Assembly: GCA_001942415.1 (NCBI GenBank)
Contig: MKJX01000208.1
Coordinates: 1-41,459, forward strand
Length of the DNA stretch: 41,459 nt
Source: Pseudonocardia sp. CNS-139
GTDB taxonomy: Bacteria > Actinomycetota > Actinomycetes > Mycobacteriales > Pseudonocardiaceae
Reading direction: 5' to 3'
The notes under the pieces were generated by a model. The model did no database searches, was not told the DNA's origin, and worked only from the letters and a program-made list of their open reading frames with translations. The position numbers and the translations under genes were made by a program. Position 1 is the first letter of the stretch. Each line of letters begins with the position of its first letter. Positions 17,460 to 24,490 of the stretch are shown here, in pieces.

Positions 17460-17530
17460 CGGGTGACTGCCTGGGATTCGCCGGCACCACAACCGGCTTC
17501 CACTGCGGCCGTCAGACGTATCCAGTGGTG

Positions 17531-17572
17531 CTAGCGGACAGCCACCTCACGACGAGTCCTGTAGCTATTCAA
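17531..17572 (-). CDS. Candidate 13-residue leader peptide (TTG start)
   Basis: The minus strand reads MNSYRTRREVAVR then TAG, starting at TTG 17572. It is preceded by AAAGGAGGTGGTCC (17577-17590), a near-complete complement of the 16S rRNA 3' end, ten bases from GGAGG to TTG. Such an extended ribosome site is rare by chance. The peptide is basic and has no domain. Its position in a structured gap, behind a hairpin that would mask the ribosome site, suggests a regulatory leader ORF rather than a functional protein. Translation is inferred. Confidence 0.45.
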   Translation of the reverse strand: MNSYRTRREVAVR

Positions 17573-17580
17573 CGCTGGAC

Positions 17581-17620
17581 CACCTCCTTTCCCGTGTACG
17601 GCCACCGTACGTGGGAGGTG
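17581..17620 (-). promoter_or_regulatory. Hairpin that would sequester the leader ORF ribosome site
   Basis: On the minus strand CACCTCC (17620-17614) is complementary to GGAGGTG (17587-17581) in the ribosome site. Between them GTACGG and CCGTAC form a 6-bp inner stem with a 3-base loop. The fold would hide the Shine-Dalgarno sequence until opened. It begins 20 bases after the purE stop and lacks a T run, so it is not a typical terminator. Confidence 0.5.
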
Positions 17621-17639
17621 ATCGCTCGCGCCACGTGAT

Positions 17640-18158
17640 TTAGCGGTCAGTCGTGACGCCGGCCCGGAGGGCGGCGTCCTTCGCGAGCACGGAGTCGGCC
17701 AGGTCGGCCTGGAACCGGACCATCCGGTCGAGCAGCGCGGGATCGCCGGTGGCGAGCATCCGCACCGCGAGCAGCCCGGCGTTGCGCGCGCCGCCGACGG
17801 CCACCGTCGCGACCGGCACGCCCGCCGGCATCTGCACGATCGAGAGCAGCGAGTCGAGCCCGTCGAGGCGGGCCAGCGGCACCGGCACCCCGATCACCGG
17901 CAGCGGGGTGGCCGCGGCGACCATGCCCGGCAGGTGCGCGGCCCCGCCGGCCCCCGCGATCACCACCCGCAGCCCGCGCCCGGCCGCGGTGGTGGCGTAG
18001 TCGAGCATCCGCTGCGGGGTGCGGTGCGCGGAGTAGACGCCCACCTCGAACGGCACGTCGAACTCGGCGAGCGCGGCGGCGGCGGCCTCCATCACCGGCC
18101 AGTCCGAGTCGCTGCCCATGATCACGCCGACGAGCGGCGCGTCCGTCGCCTCAGACAT
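17640..18158 (-). CDS. purE: N5-carboxyaminoimidazole ribonucleotide mutase
   Basis: PurE converts N5-CAIR to CAIR in purine synthesis. The 172-residue product has the class I motifs: VIMGSDSDWPVMEAAAAALA (phosphate and ribose binding), GVYSAHRTPQRM with the SAHR catalytic His, and AGAGGAAHLPGMVAAATPLP followed by VIGVPV. The ATG at 18158 overlaps the purK stop by eight bases, so purK and purE are translated together. The gene is intact and full length. A start 24 bases further upstream exists but has no support. Confidence 0.97.
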   Translation of the reverse strand: MSEATDAPLVGVIMGSDSDWPVMEAAAAALAEFDVPFEVGVYSAHRTPQRMLDYATTAAGRGLRVVIAGAGGAAHLPGMVAAATPLPVIGVPVPLARLDGLDSLLSIVQMPAGVPVATVAVGGARNAGLLAVRMLATGDPALLDRMVRFQADLADSVLAKDAALRAGVTTDR

Positions 18159-19371
18159 GCTGGGCCTCCCGTTCCGGCGCACCCGTGTGCTCGGACCAGC
18201 CGTCCGGCCACTCCGCCGTGGAGAGCCACGCGGCGGCGAGCGCGGCGCGCCGCCGGACGTCCGCCATGTCGGCGCCGAGCGCCGTGACGTGCCCGACCTT
18301 GCGCGCCGGCCGTTCCGCCTTGCCGTAGACGTGCACCTTCACGTCCGGGAAGCGGGCGAAGAGGTGGTGCAGCCGCTCGTCCACGCTCATCGCGGGCGGC
18401 TCGGCGGCGCCGAGCACGTTGGCCATCACCACCGCGGGCGCCGTGGTCGTGGTGGCGCCGAGCGGGTAGTCGAGCACCGCGCGCAGGTGCTGCTCGAACT
18501 GCGACGTGCGGGCGCCCTCGATCGTCCAGTGCCCGGAGTTGTGCGGGCGCATCGCCAGCTCGTTGACGACGAGCACCCCGTCGGTGCGCTCGAACAGCTC
18601 CACCGCGAGCAGCCCGGTGACGCCCAGCTCGGCGGCCAGCCGCAGGGCGAGCTGCTGCGCGCCGGCGGCCACGTCCTCGTCGAGGCCGGGCGCGGGCACG
18701 AGCACCTGCACGCACTGCCCGTCCTCCTGCACGGTCTCGACCACCGGCCAGGCCGCCGCCTGCCCGTACGGGGAGCGCGCCACCTGCGCCGCCAGCTCGC
18801 GGCGCATCGGCACCGCGGCCTCCACCATGAGCGGGGTGCCGGCCGCGAGCAGCTCCTCCACCAGCTCCGGCGCCGGCCCGTCCAGCAGCCAGACGCCGCG
18901 CCCGTCGTAGCCGCCGCGGACCGCCTTGAGCACCACCCGCGGACCGTGCCCGGCGGCGAACCGCTCGACGTCGGCCGGCGCGCCGACCTCGGCGAACGCC
19001 GGGACCGGCACGCCCATCGCGGCGAGCCGGCGGCGCATCACGAGCTTGTCCTGCGCGTGCAGCAGCGCGTCCGGGCCGGGGTGCACCCGGACGCCCTCCG
19101 CGACGAGCGCGCGCAGGTTCTCCTGCGGCACCTGCTCGTGGTCGAACGTGACGGCCGACGTGCCGCGGGCGAACGCGCGCAGGGCGTCGAGGTCAGTGGG
19201 CCGGCCCGGCCGGACGTCCGGCGTGACGAGGGCGGCGGGGTCGCCGGGGTCGGCCGCCAGCACCCGCAGCGACTGGCCGAGCGCGATGGCGGCCTGGTGG
19301 GTCATGCGGGCCAGCTGCCCCGCACCGACCATGCCGACGACGGGGAGCGGGCGGGAATCGGACGCGTCCAC
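18151..19371 (-). CDS. purK: N5-carboxyaminoimidazole ribonucleotide synthase
   Basis: PurK uses ATP and bicarbonate to carboxylate AIR. It is an ATP-grasp enzyme of 406 residues. The pre-ATP-grasp domain opens with VVGMVGAGQLARMTHQAAIA and the AIR-carboxylase class signature GQLARM. The ATP-grasp part includes VVLKAVRGGYDGRGVWLLDG, VEAAVPMRRELAAQVARSPY and VNELAMRPHNSGHWTIEGAR, whose Glu and Asn bind magnesium. GTG 19371 has a -10-like TAGGCT nine bases upstream, so the transcript may be leaderless. The gene precedes and overlaps purE and diverges from gtrA, the same layout as in mycobacteria. Confidence 0.97.
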   Translation of the reverse strand: MDASDSRPLPVVGMVGAGQLARMTHQAAIALGQSLRVLAADPGDPAALVTPDVRPGRPTDLDALRAFARGTSAVTFDHEQVPQENLRALVAEGVRVHPGPDALLHAQDKLVMRRRLAAMGVPVPAFAEVGAPADVERFAAGHGPRVVLKAVRGGYDGRGVWLLDGPAPELVEELLAAGTPLMVEAAVPMRRELAAQVARSPYGQAAAWPVVETVQEDGQCVQVLVPAPGLDEDVAAGAQQLALRLAAELGVTGLLAVELFERTDGVLVVNELAMRPHNSGHWTIEGARTSQFEQHLRAVLDYPLGATTTTAPAVVMANVLGAAEPPAMSVDERLHHLFARFPDVKVHVYGKAERPARKVGHVTALGADMADVRRRAALAAAWLSTAEWPDGWSEHTGAPEREAQHV

Positions 19372-19380
19372 GGTGGTGAG

Positions 19381-19386
19381 AGCCTA
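19381..19386 (-). promoter_or_regulatory. Candidate -10 box of the purK-purE operon
   Basis: TAGGCT on the minus strand lies nine bases before the purK GTG. No ribosome site is visible between them. Confidence 0.45.
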
Positions 19387-19449
19387 CCTGGCCGACCAGC
19401 ACCGATGCCGCCACCGGGGCACCGGCCCGGCTCTGGCACGATCGGAAGG

Positions 19450-19959
19450 GTGTCTGTGGTCGAGTCGGCGCTGGCGATGATCCCCCAGCCCTACCGCGAC
19501 GTCGCGATCAAGCATCGCGAGCTCGTGAAGTTCGCCCTCGTGGGCGGCAGCACGTGGGTGATCGACACCGCCGTCTTCCTGTTCCTCAAGGCCACGGTGC
19601 TCGTCGACAAGCCACTGACCTCGAAGATCATCGCGGTGCTGGTCGCCACGATCGTCTCCTACGTGCTCAACCGCGAGTGGTCCTTCCGCACCCGCGGCGG
19701 GCGCGAGCGCCACCACGAGGCGGCGCTGTTCTTCCTCGTCAGCGGCATCGGCGTGGCCGTCTACACGGCGCCGCTGGCGATCTCGCGCTATGTGTTCCAC
19801 CTGCAGGAACCCGAGGTGAGCCTGCTCACCCAGGAGATCGCCGACTTCGTCAGCGGCCAGATCCTCGGCGTGCTGGCCGGCATGGCGTTCCGGTGGTGGG
19901 GCTTCCGGCGCTTCGTCTTCCCCGACGAGAACGTGCGCCGCCGCATCCCCGTCGGCTGA
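19450..19959 (+). CDS. GtrA family membrane protein
   Basis: 169 residues with four hydrophobic segments typical of GtrA, a flippase-like family for polyprenol-linked sugars: FALVGGSTWVIDTAVFLFLK, IIAVLVATIVSYVLNREWSF, LFFLVSGIGVAVYTAPLAIS and FVSGQILGVLAGMAFRWWGF. The NREWSF motif after helix 2 and RFVFPDE at the end are usual. Two GTG starts compete. The one at 19450 suits a leaderless mRNA, with CACGAT seven bases before it. The one at 19456 has GGAAGG at proper spacing. The protein is the same apart from two residues. It diverges from purK, matching M. tuberculosis Rv3277 beside purK. A role in arabinogalactan or lipid glycosylation is possible but not shown. Confidence 0.9.
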   Translation: MSVVESALAMIPQPYRDVAIKHRELVKFALVGGSTWVIDTAVFLFLKATVLVDKPLTSKIIAVLVATIVSYVLNREWSFRTRGGRERHHEAALFFLVSGIGVAVYTAPLAISRYVFHLQEPEVSLLTQEIADFVSGQILGVLAGMAFRWWGFRRFVFPDENVRRRIPVG

Positions 19960-19962
19960 CGC

Positions 19963-21249
19963 CTAGCGGGGGCTGGTGGCGGGGCGCGGCGCCGCCACCA
20001 CGTCGTCGGCGCGGGCGGCCGGCAGGAAGATCGTGAACACCGGCGGCCGGGCGCGCGACAGCTCCAGCCGGCCGCCGTCGGCCTCGACCAGCGCGCGGGC
20101 CAGCGCGAGCCCGAGCCCCGTGGACGAGCCCACCGACACGCCCCGGTCGAACACGTGCGGCACCAGCTCCTCCGGCACCCCGGACCCGGCGTCGGCCACC
20201 TCGATGAGCAGGCTGGTCTCCGCGGCCCGCGCGCTGAGCGTCACCGTGCCGGAGCCGTGCTGGATCGCGTTGTCGACCAGCGCGCCGACCGCCTCCCGCA
20301 GCCGGGCCGGCGTCACGCGGGCCAGCAGCCCGTCGGGGACGCGCATCTGGAGCCGGCGGTTCGCCGCGCGCAGCGCCGGGCGCCACTCGTCGGCCACGGC
20401 CGAGAGCCCGGCCTTGAGGTCCTGCGGCTCGGCGCCGGCGGCCCGGGCCGCGCGCGCCGCCTCCAGCAGCTCGTCGAGCACGCCGGACAGCCGCTCGGTC
20501 TGCTCCAGCGCGGCGAGCGCCTCCTCGCGGGCCGTCGGGTCGGGATGCGACGCCAGCACGTCCAGCCGCAGCTGGAGGGCCGTCAGCCGGCTGCGGAGCT
20601 GGTGGGAGACGTCGCCGACCAGCTCGCGCTCCCGCTGCACCAGCTCGGCCAGCGCCACCGCCGAGCCGTCCAGCACGTCGGAGACGCGGTCCAGTTCGGA
20701 GATGCCGTGCCGTTCGGTCACCACCCGGAAGTCGCCCGCGCCCAGCCGCGCGGCCCGGTCGGCCACCCCCCGCAGCGGCTCGGCGAGCCGGCGTGCGGTG
20801 ACCGTCGCGACCACCGCGCCCGTCGCGACGGAGAGCACCACCAGCAGCAGCACGACGAGCGTCACCTGCACCTGCTCGGTGAGCATCGCCGAGCGCGGCT
20901 CCTCCAGCGTCAGCCGCCCGCCCGGCCCGAACGGCAGCCACTCGACCACGGCGTCCGGGCCCAGGTCGGCGCCGATCACGACGGTCGGCATCCCGGCCTG
21001 CTCGACCTCCAGCCGCCCGCCCGGCGGCACGGCCAGCTCGATGGACTCGGTGTCGATGGCGGCCGGGTCCAGCCGGCCCTGGTCGCCCGCGGTGTCGAGG
21101 CGGCCGGCGATCTGTTCGAGCCGGCTGGTCAGGTCGGCCCGGTGCAGGTCGTCCACGAGCTGCCACGTCGTGATGGCGAGCGGGCCACCCAGCACCAGGG
21201 CCGTGATCGCCACCACCAGGAGCGTGGACTGCAGGATGCGGCGGCGCAT
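19963..21249 (-). CDS. Two-component sensor histidine kinase
   Basis: 428 residues. Two membrane segments (residues about 5-27 and 128-152) flank an extracytoplasmic sensor region. A HAMP domain follows (TARRLAEPLRGVADRAARLG). The phosphoacceptor site is VGDVSHQLRSRLTALQLRLD, with His near residue 204. The kinase core has ALVDNAIQHGSGTV (N box), EVADAGSGVPEELVPHVFDR (G1) and STGLGLALARALVEADGGRL (G2). It lies six bases after its response regulator, forming one operon, and ends three bases from the convergent gtrA. The signal is unknown. The type resembles MtrB/PrrB-like envelope sensors. Confidence 0.95.
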   Translation of the reverse strand: MRRRILQSTLLVVAITALVLGGPLAITTWQLVDDLHRADLTSRLEQIAGRLDTAGDQGRLDPAAIDTESIELAVPPGGRLEVEQAGMPTVVIGADLGPDAVVEWLPFGPGGRLTLEEPRSAMLTEQVQVTLVVLLLVVLSVATGAVVATVTARRLAEPLRGVADRAARLGAGDFRVVTERHGISELDRVSDVLDGSAVALAELVQRERELVGDVSHQLRSRLTALQLRLDVLASHPDPTAREEALAALEQTERLSGVLDELLEAARAARAAGAEPQDLKAGLSAVADEWRPALRAANRRLQMRVPDGLLARVTPARLREAVGALVDNAIQHGSGTVTLSARAAETSLLIEVADAGSGVPEELVPHVFDRGVSVGSSTGLGLALARALVEADGGRLELSRARPPVFTIFLPAARADDVVAAPRPATSPR

Positions 21250-21255
21250 CGGCGG

Positions 21256-21911
21256 CTAGCTGTGGTTGAAGCGGAACCCGACGCCGCGCACCGTCGCGAT
21301 CCGCCGTTCCCCGCCGATCTTGCGGCGCAGCCACGACATGTGCATGTCGAGGGTCTTGGACGTCTTCATGTCCGGGTCGTTCCAGACCTCACGCAGGATC
21401 TCCTCGCGCGTGACGACCTGCCCGGCCCGCAGCAGCAGCACCTTCAGCAGCTCGAACTCCTTGTTGGCCAGCCCGACCTCGGCGCCGTCGACCAGCACGC
21501 GGCGGCCGGACAGCTCCATCCGCACGCCGCCGACCTCGACGGCCTCGGGCGTCAGCGGCGCAGCAGCGCCCGCACCCGGGCCAGCAGCTCCGCGAGCCGG
21601 AACGGCTTGCCGACGTAGTCGTCCGCGCCGGCGTCGAGGCCGACCACGAAGTCGACCTCGTCGGTGCGCGCGGTGAGCATCAGCACCGGTAGGTCGGGGG
21701 CGTCCAGCCGCACGCGGCGGCAGACCTCGAGGCCGTCCATGCTGGGCAGGCCCAGATCCAGGACGAGCAGGTCGACGTGCCCCTGCCGGACGCGTTCCAG
21801 GGCCGTGAGGCCGTCGGTGGCGACCTCGACCTCGTACCCTTCGCGCTGCAGTGCGCGGGAGAGCGGCTCCGCGATCGCGGCGTCGTCCTCGGCGAGCAGG
21901 ACGGTGGTCAT
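21256..21911 (-). CDS. OmpR/PhoB-type response regulator (one frameshift)
   Basis: About 219 residues. The receiver domain has the acidic pair (VLLAEDDAAIAEPLSRALQR), the phosphoacceptor Asp in LLVLDLGLPSMDGLEVCRRV, the Thr in VLMLTARTDEVDF and the Lys in DYVGKPFRLAELL. The C-terminal winged helix reads LANKEFELLKVLLLRAGQVV and TLDMHMSWLRRKIGGERRIA, ending RGVGFRFNHS. The two parts are in different frames because one C is missing near 21556, just after RALLRR. ATG 21911 has a -10-like TACGCT six bases upstream. OmpR-type regulators bind direct repeats about 11 bp apart, which is relevant to the motifs at 30061 and 35771. Confidence 0.93.
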
Positions 21912-21917
21912 GTGCTC

Positions 21918-21923
21918 AGCGTA
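21918..21923 (-). promoter_or_regulatory. Candidate -10 box of the two-component operon
   Basis: TACGCT on the minus strand ends six bases before the regulator ATG. It suits a leaderless transcript. Confidence 0.4.
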
Positions 21924-22076
21924 GGCCCATCCACGCTGGTCGGGCGCCGACCGCCCCTGCGATGATCGCGACGTGAGCACCGACGACCGGACGCGTGCCC
22001 CGTTGGTCGCCGACGCAGTACGCGCGACACAACGGGCACGCGGACCTGCTGCGGGAGCGCATCGACGGAGCCACGG

Positions 22077-22873
22077 GTGAATGAGGCAGGCTCTGTGTCC
22101 GTGGAGACCGACCTGGAGCTCGCCCTGCGGCTCGCCGACGCCGCCGACGCGATCACGCTCGACCGGTTCCGCGCCGCCGACCTCAAGGTCACCCGCAAGC
22201 CGGACCGCACGCCCGTCACCGACGCGGACACCGCCGTCGAGGACGAGCTGCGGCGGCTGGTCGCGGCCGGGGCGCCCGGCGACGCGGTGCTCGGCGAGGA
22301 GCGCGGCGGCGCCCTGCCCGGCTCGGGCCGCGGCTGGGTGCTTGACCCCATCGACGGCACCAAGAACTTCTCCCGCGGCATGCCCGCGTGGGCCAGCCTC
22401 ATCGCGCTGACGGTGCACGGCGAGCCCGTGGTCGGCGTGGCGAGCGCCCCCGCGCTCGGGCGGCGCTGGTGGGCGGCCCGCGGCGCGGGCGCGTGGACGA
22501 CCGACGCACGCGGCGGCGAGCCGCGGCGCATCACGGTGTCGGGCGTCGCGGACCTCGCCGATGCCTACCTGTCCACCACGGACTTCCGGGTCTTCGGCGG
22601 CCGGCGCGAGCAGTACCTGCGGCTGGCGGACGCGTGCTGGGAGACGCGCGCGTTCGGCGACTTCTGGCAGCACTGCCTCGTCGCCGAGGGCGTGCTGGAC
22701 CTCGCCGTCGAACCGGCCGCGAACACCTGGGACCTCGCCGCGCTCGTGCCGATCCTCGCCGAGGCCGGCGGCACCCTCACCGACCTCGGCGGCGTCGCCG
22801 CGTTCGACGGCGGCGACGGCATCTCCTCCAACGGGCTCGTGCACGAGGCCGCACTCAAGATCGTGGGACGTGA
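22077..22873 (+). CDS. Inositol monophosphatase family enzyme, histidinol-phosphatase-like
   Basis: About 265 residues. The magnesium-dependent phosphatase motifs are complete: KPDRTPVTDADTAVE, AVLGEERGG (metal Glu), GWVLDPIDGTKNFSRGMPAW (DPIDGT core), and EPAANTWDLAALVPILAEAGG (third metal Asp). In actinobacteria this subfamily is often annotated HisN (histidinol-phosphate phosphatase); inositol phosphatase is the alternative. The frame stays open past the expected end. One missing G near 22870 would give a stop at 22871-22873, two bases before the next gene, so I place the end there. GTG 22077 is the listed start; a GTG at 22092 or 22098 is equally plausible. Confidence 0.85.
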
Positions 22874-22875
22874 CG

Positions 22876-23322
22876 ATGGAACCCGAGATCGCGTACGAGG
22901 ACCTCACCCCGGGCCGGGTCTTCGACCTCGGCACGATCGTGGTGGACGGCGACGAGATGGTCGCGTTCGCCCGCCGCTTCGACCCCCAGCCGTTCCACGT
23001 GGACGAGCAGGCCGGCAAGGAGTCGATCTTCGGGGCGCTGGCCGCGTCCGGGTGGTTCACCGCGTCGCTGTGGATGCGCAGCTACGCCGACGGCGTGCTG
23101 ACCCGGGCCACCGGTCTCGGCTCGCCCGGCGGCGAGGAGATCGCCTGGCCCGCGCCGGTGTTCGCGGGCGACGAGCTGCGCTCGACCCTGGAGATCGTGG
23201 AGGCCCGCCGCTCCCGCAGCCGCCCGGGCCTCGGGCTCGTGAAGCTGCGCGGGCTCCTGCGCCGCGGCGACGAGGTGGTGTTCCGCAGCACGTTCACCGG
23301 GATGTTCGGGACGCGTGCCTAA
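22876..23322 (+). CDS. MaoC-like hotdog-fold dehydratase
   Basis: 148 residues, a single hotdog domain. It has the R-specific hydratase signature AFARRFDPQPFHVDEQAGKE, with the Asp and His of the active-site segment, followed by SIFGALAASGWFTASLWMRS. The second half (EIAWPAPVFAGDELRSTLEI) and the end EVVFRSTFTGMFGTRA fit the family. Members hydrate enoyl-CoA or act as thioester enzymes. ATG 22876 starts two bases after the phosphatase stop; a GTG six bases earlier is an alternative. The 3' end overlaps the convergent Uma2 gene by four bases. Confidence 0.9.
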   Translation: MEPEIAYEDLTPGRVFDLGTIVVDGDEMVAFARRFDPQPFHVDEQAGKESIFGALAASGWFTASLWMRSYADGVLTRATGLGSPGGEEIAWPAPVFAGDELRSTLEIVEARRSRSRPGLGLVKLRGLLRRGDEVVFRSTFTGMFGTRA

Positions 23323-23843
23323 CCCAGCGCGCCAAGGTCGATGCGCAGGGGGAACGGTTCCTCGACGACGAGTTCGCCGGTGACCACTCGTCGACGGCCG
23401 GCCTCGATCACCGTGATCGACGGCACCGGTGGGTCGAGGTCGACCACCCAGTAGTGCGGGATGCCGGCTTCGGCGTACTCGAACGGCTTGAGGTGCAGGT
23501 CGACGTTGCGGGAGCCGGGCGAGATGACCTCCACCGCGAGCACGACGTCCGCCGCGTGGAATCGGGCCACCGAGTGGCCAGCTCGGGTCACGACGACGTC
23601 GGGCGCCCGAACGGTTGCGGGCGTCCCTGCCTGGACGACGACCTCGACGCTCGGGATCACATCCCACTGCTTCGGGCGCTGCTCCCGGAGCAGAGCCGCC
23701 AGATGGAAGAGAGCCAACTGGTGCTGCGGCCCCCGCTTCGGGGCCACGAGCAGCACACCTTCCTGCAGCTCGTAGTGCGCCGTGTTGTCCTCGGGCAACG
23801 CCTCCCACTCCGCGAGAGTCATGAGATCACGGGGTGTGGTCAC
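23319..23843 (-). CDS. Uma2 family (DUF820) putative nuclease-fold protein
   Basis: 174 residues with the PD-(D/E)xK restriction-endonuclease-like core of Uma2: TLAEWEALPEDNTAHYELQE at the start, RAPDVVVTRAG with the catalytic Asp, and VVLAVEVISPGSRNVDLHLK with the ExxxxGS motif, then FEYAEAGIPHYWVVDLD. The biological job of Uma2 proteins is unknown; they are abundant in cyanobacteria and actinobacteria and often multiply. GTG 23843 is the first start. It is nearly identical in its second half to the next gene upstream (12 bases away), so this is a tandem duplicate. Confidence 0.88.
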   Translation of the reverse strand: MTTPRDLMTLAEWEALPEDNTAHYELQEGVLLVAPKRGPQHQLALFHLAALLREQRPKQWDVIPSVEVVVQAGTPATVRAPDVVVTRAGHSVARFHAADVVLAVEVISPGSRNVDLHLKPFEYAEAGIPHYWVVDLDPPVPSITVIEAGRRRVVTGELVVEEPFPLRIDLGALG

Positions 23844-23855
23844 CGGCGGCGGCTA

Positions 23856-24419
23856 CTAGTGGGGATCGGCGAGCGCGGCGACGTCGATGCGCAACGGGAA
23901 GGGCTCCTCGACGACCAGCTCGCCCGTGACCGCGCGCTGGCTCTCCACGTAGCCGTCGCCGGGAGCGCCCAGGCCGAACACCGTGATCGAGGGCGCGGGC
24001 GGGTCGGGGTCGACGACCCAGTAGTGCGGGATGCCGGCTTCGCCGTACTCGAACGGCTTGAGGTGCAGGTCGACCTTGCGCGAGCCGGGAGAGATGATCT
24101 CCACAGCCAATACCACCGCGTCTGCCGGAACGCGGGCTTCCGGGCCGTCGGCGTGCGTCACCAGGATGTCCGGGATGCGGATGGTCGGAAACGGATCACC
24201 GTCGACGACCACCTCGAACTCCAGCAGTGTCTGCCAACCTGGCGGGCACTGCGGGCGGATCTGCATCCCCAATGCCAGCAGCGCGTTCGAATGCCATCTG
24301 GCCGGCCTCGGCGACACGACGAGCACGCCCTCCTGCAACTCGTAGTGCGCCGAGTTGTCCTCCGGCAGGGCGTCCCAGTCCTCGAGGGTCAGCAGCCCCC
24401 GGGGAAACGGCATCGCCAT
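23856..24419 (-). CDS. Uma2 family (DUF820) putative nuclease-fold protein, second copy
   Basis: 187 residues, same fold as its neighbour: TLEDWDALPEDNSAHYELQE, RIPDILVTHADG, VVLAVEIISPGSRKVDLHLK and FEYGEAGIPHYWVVDPD, ending EEPFPLRIDVAALADPH. The two copies share long runs at both ends but differ in the middle, where target recognition would be expected to vary. The copy here has a Gly-rich insert before the last strand (FGLGAPGDGYVESQRA). ATG 24419 is preceded by AAGGAGG with eight bases of spacing; a second in-frame ATG is six bases later. The first copy follows directly, so they form a two-gene operon. Confidence 0.88.
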   Translation of the reverse strand: MAMPFPRGLLTLEDWDALPEDNSAHYELQEGVLVVSPRPARWHSNALLALGMQIRPQCPPGWQTLLEFEVVVDGDPFPTIRIPDILVTHADGPEARVPADAVVLAVEIISPGSRKVDLHLKPFEYGEAGIPHYWVVDPDPPAPSITVFGLGAPGDGYVESQRAVTGELVVEEPFPLRIDVAALADPH

Positions 24420-24490
24420 GGCGCGCACCTCCTTGCTCCGTTCGCGCTCAGTGTGCCGCACCGCACCGACAGTCTCCCCGAACCGGGCCG

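Larger units (their letters stand above)
17236..17639. other. 404-base gene-poor gap with several RNA/DNA structure signals
   Basis: No ordinary protein gene is supported here. The gap between purE (3' side) and the thiolase gene (5' side) holds, in minus-strand order, an SD-hiding hairpin, a 13-codon ORF, a branched inverted repeat, a terminator-like hairpin, an operator-like palindrome and the thiolase ribosome site. These are listed separately. Longer open frames on both strands lack ribosome sites and protein-like composition. Confidence 0.7.

Noticed and set aside
17397..17590. Cobalamin or c-di-AMP (ydaO) riboswitch
   Set aside because: A few short matches (GGAAGCCGGT, GCTAGCACC) occur, but the conserved cores and their order are absent.
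17572..17592. Plus-strand sequence resembling the 16S rRNA 3' end (CTGGACCACCTCCTTTCC)
   Set aside because: No further rRNA sequence is present. It is better explained as the complement of an extended Shine-Dalgarno site on the minus strand.
17309..17638. Open frames on both strands of the purE-thiolase gap (about 65 and 107 codons)
   Set aside because: They run through the inverted repeats, have no ribosome sites and no protein-like pattern.
21974..22084. Small ORF before the phosphatase gene starting GTG AGC ACC GAC
   Set aside because: No ribosome site and no recognisable sequence; only a speculative frame join would make it look like a protein.
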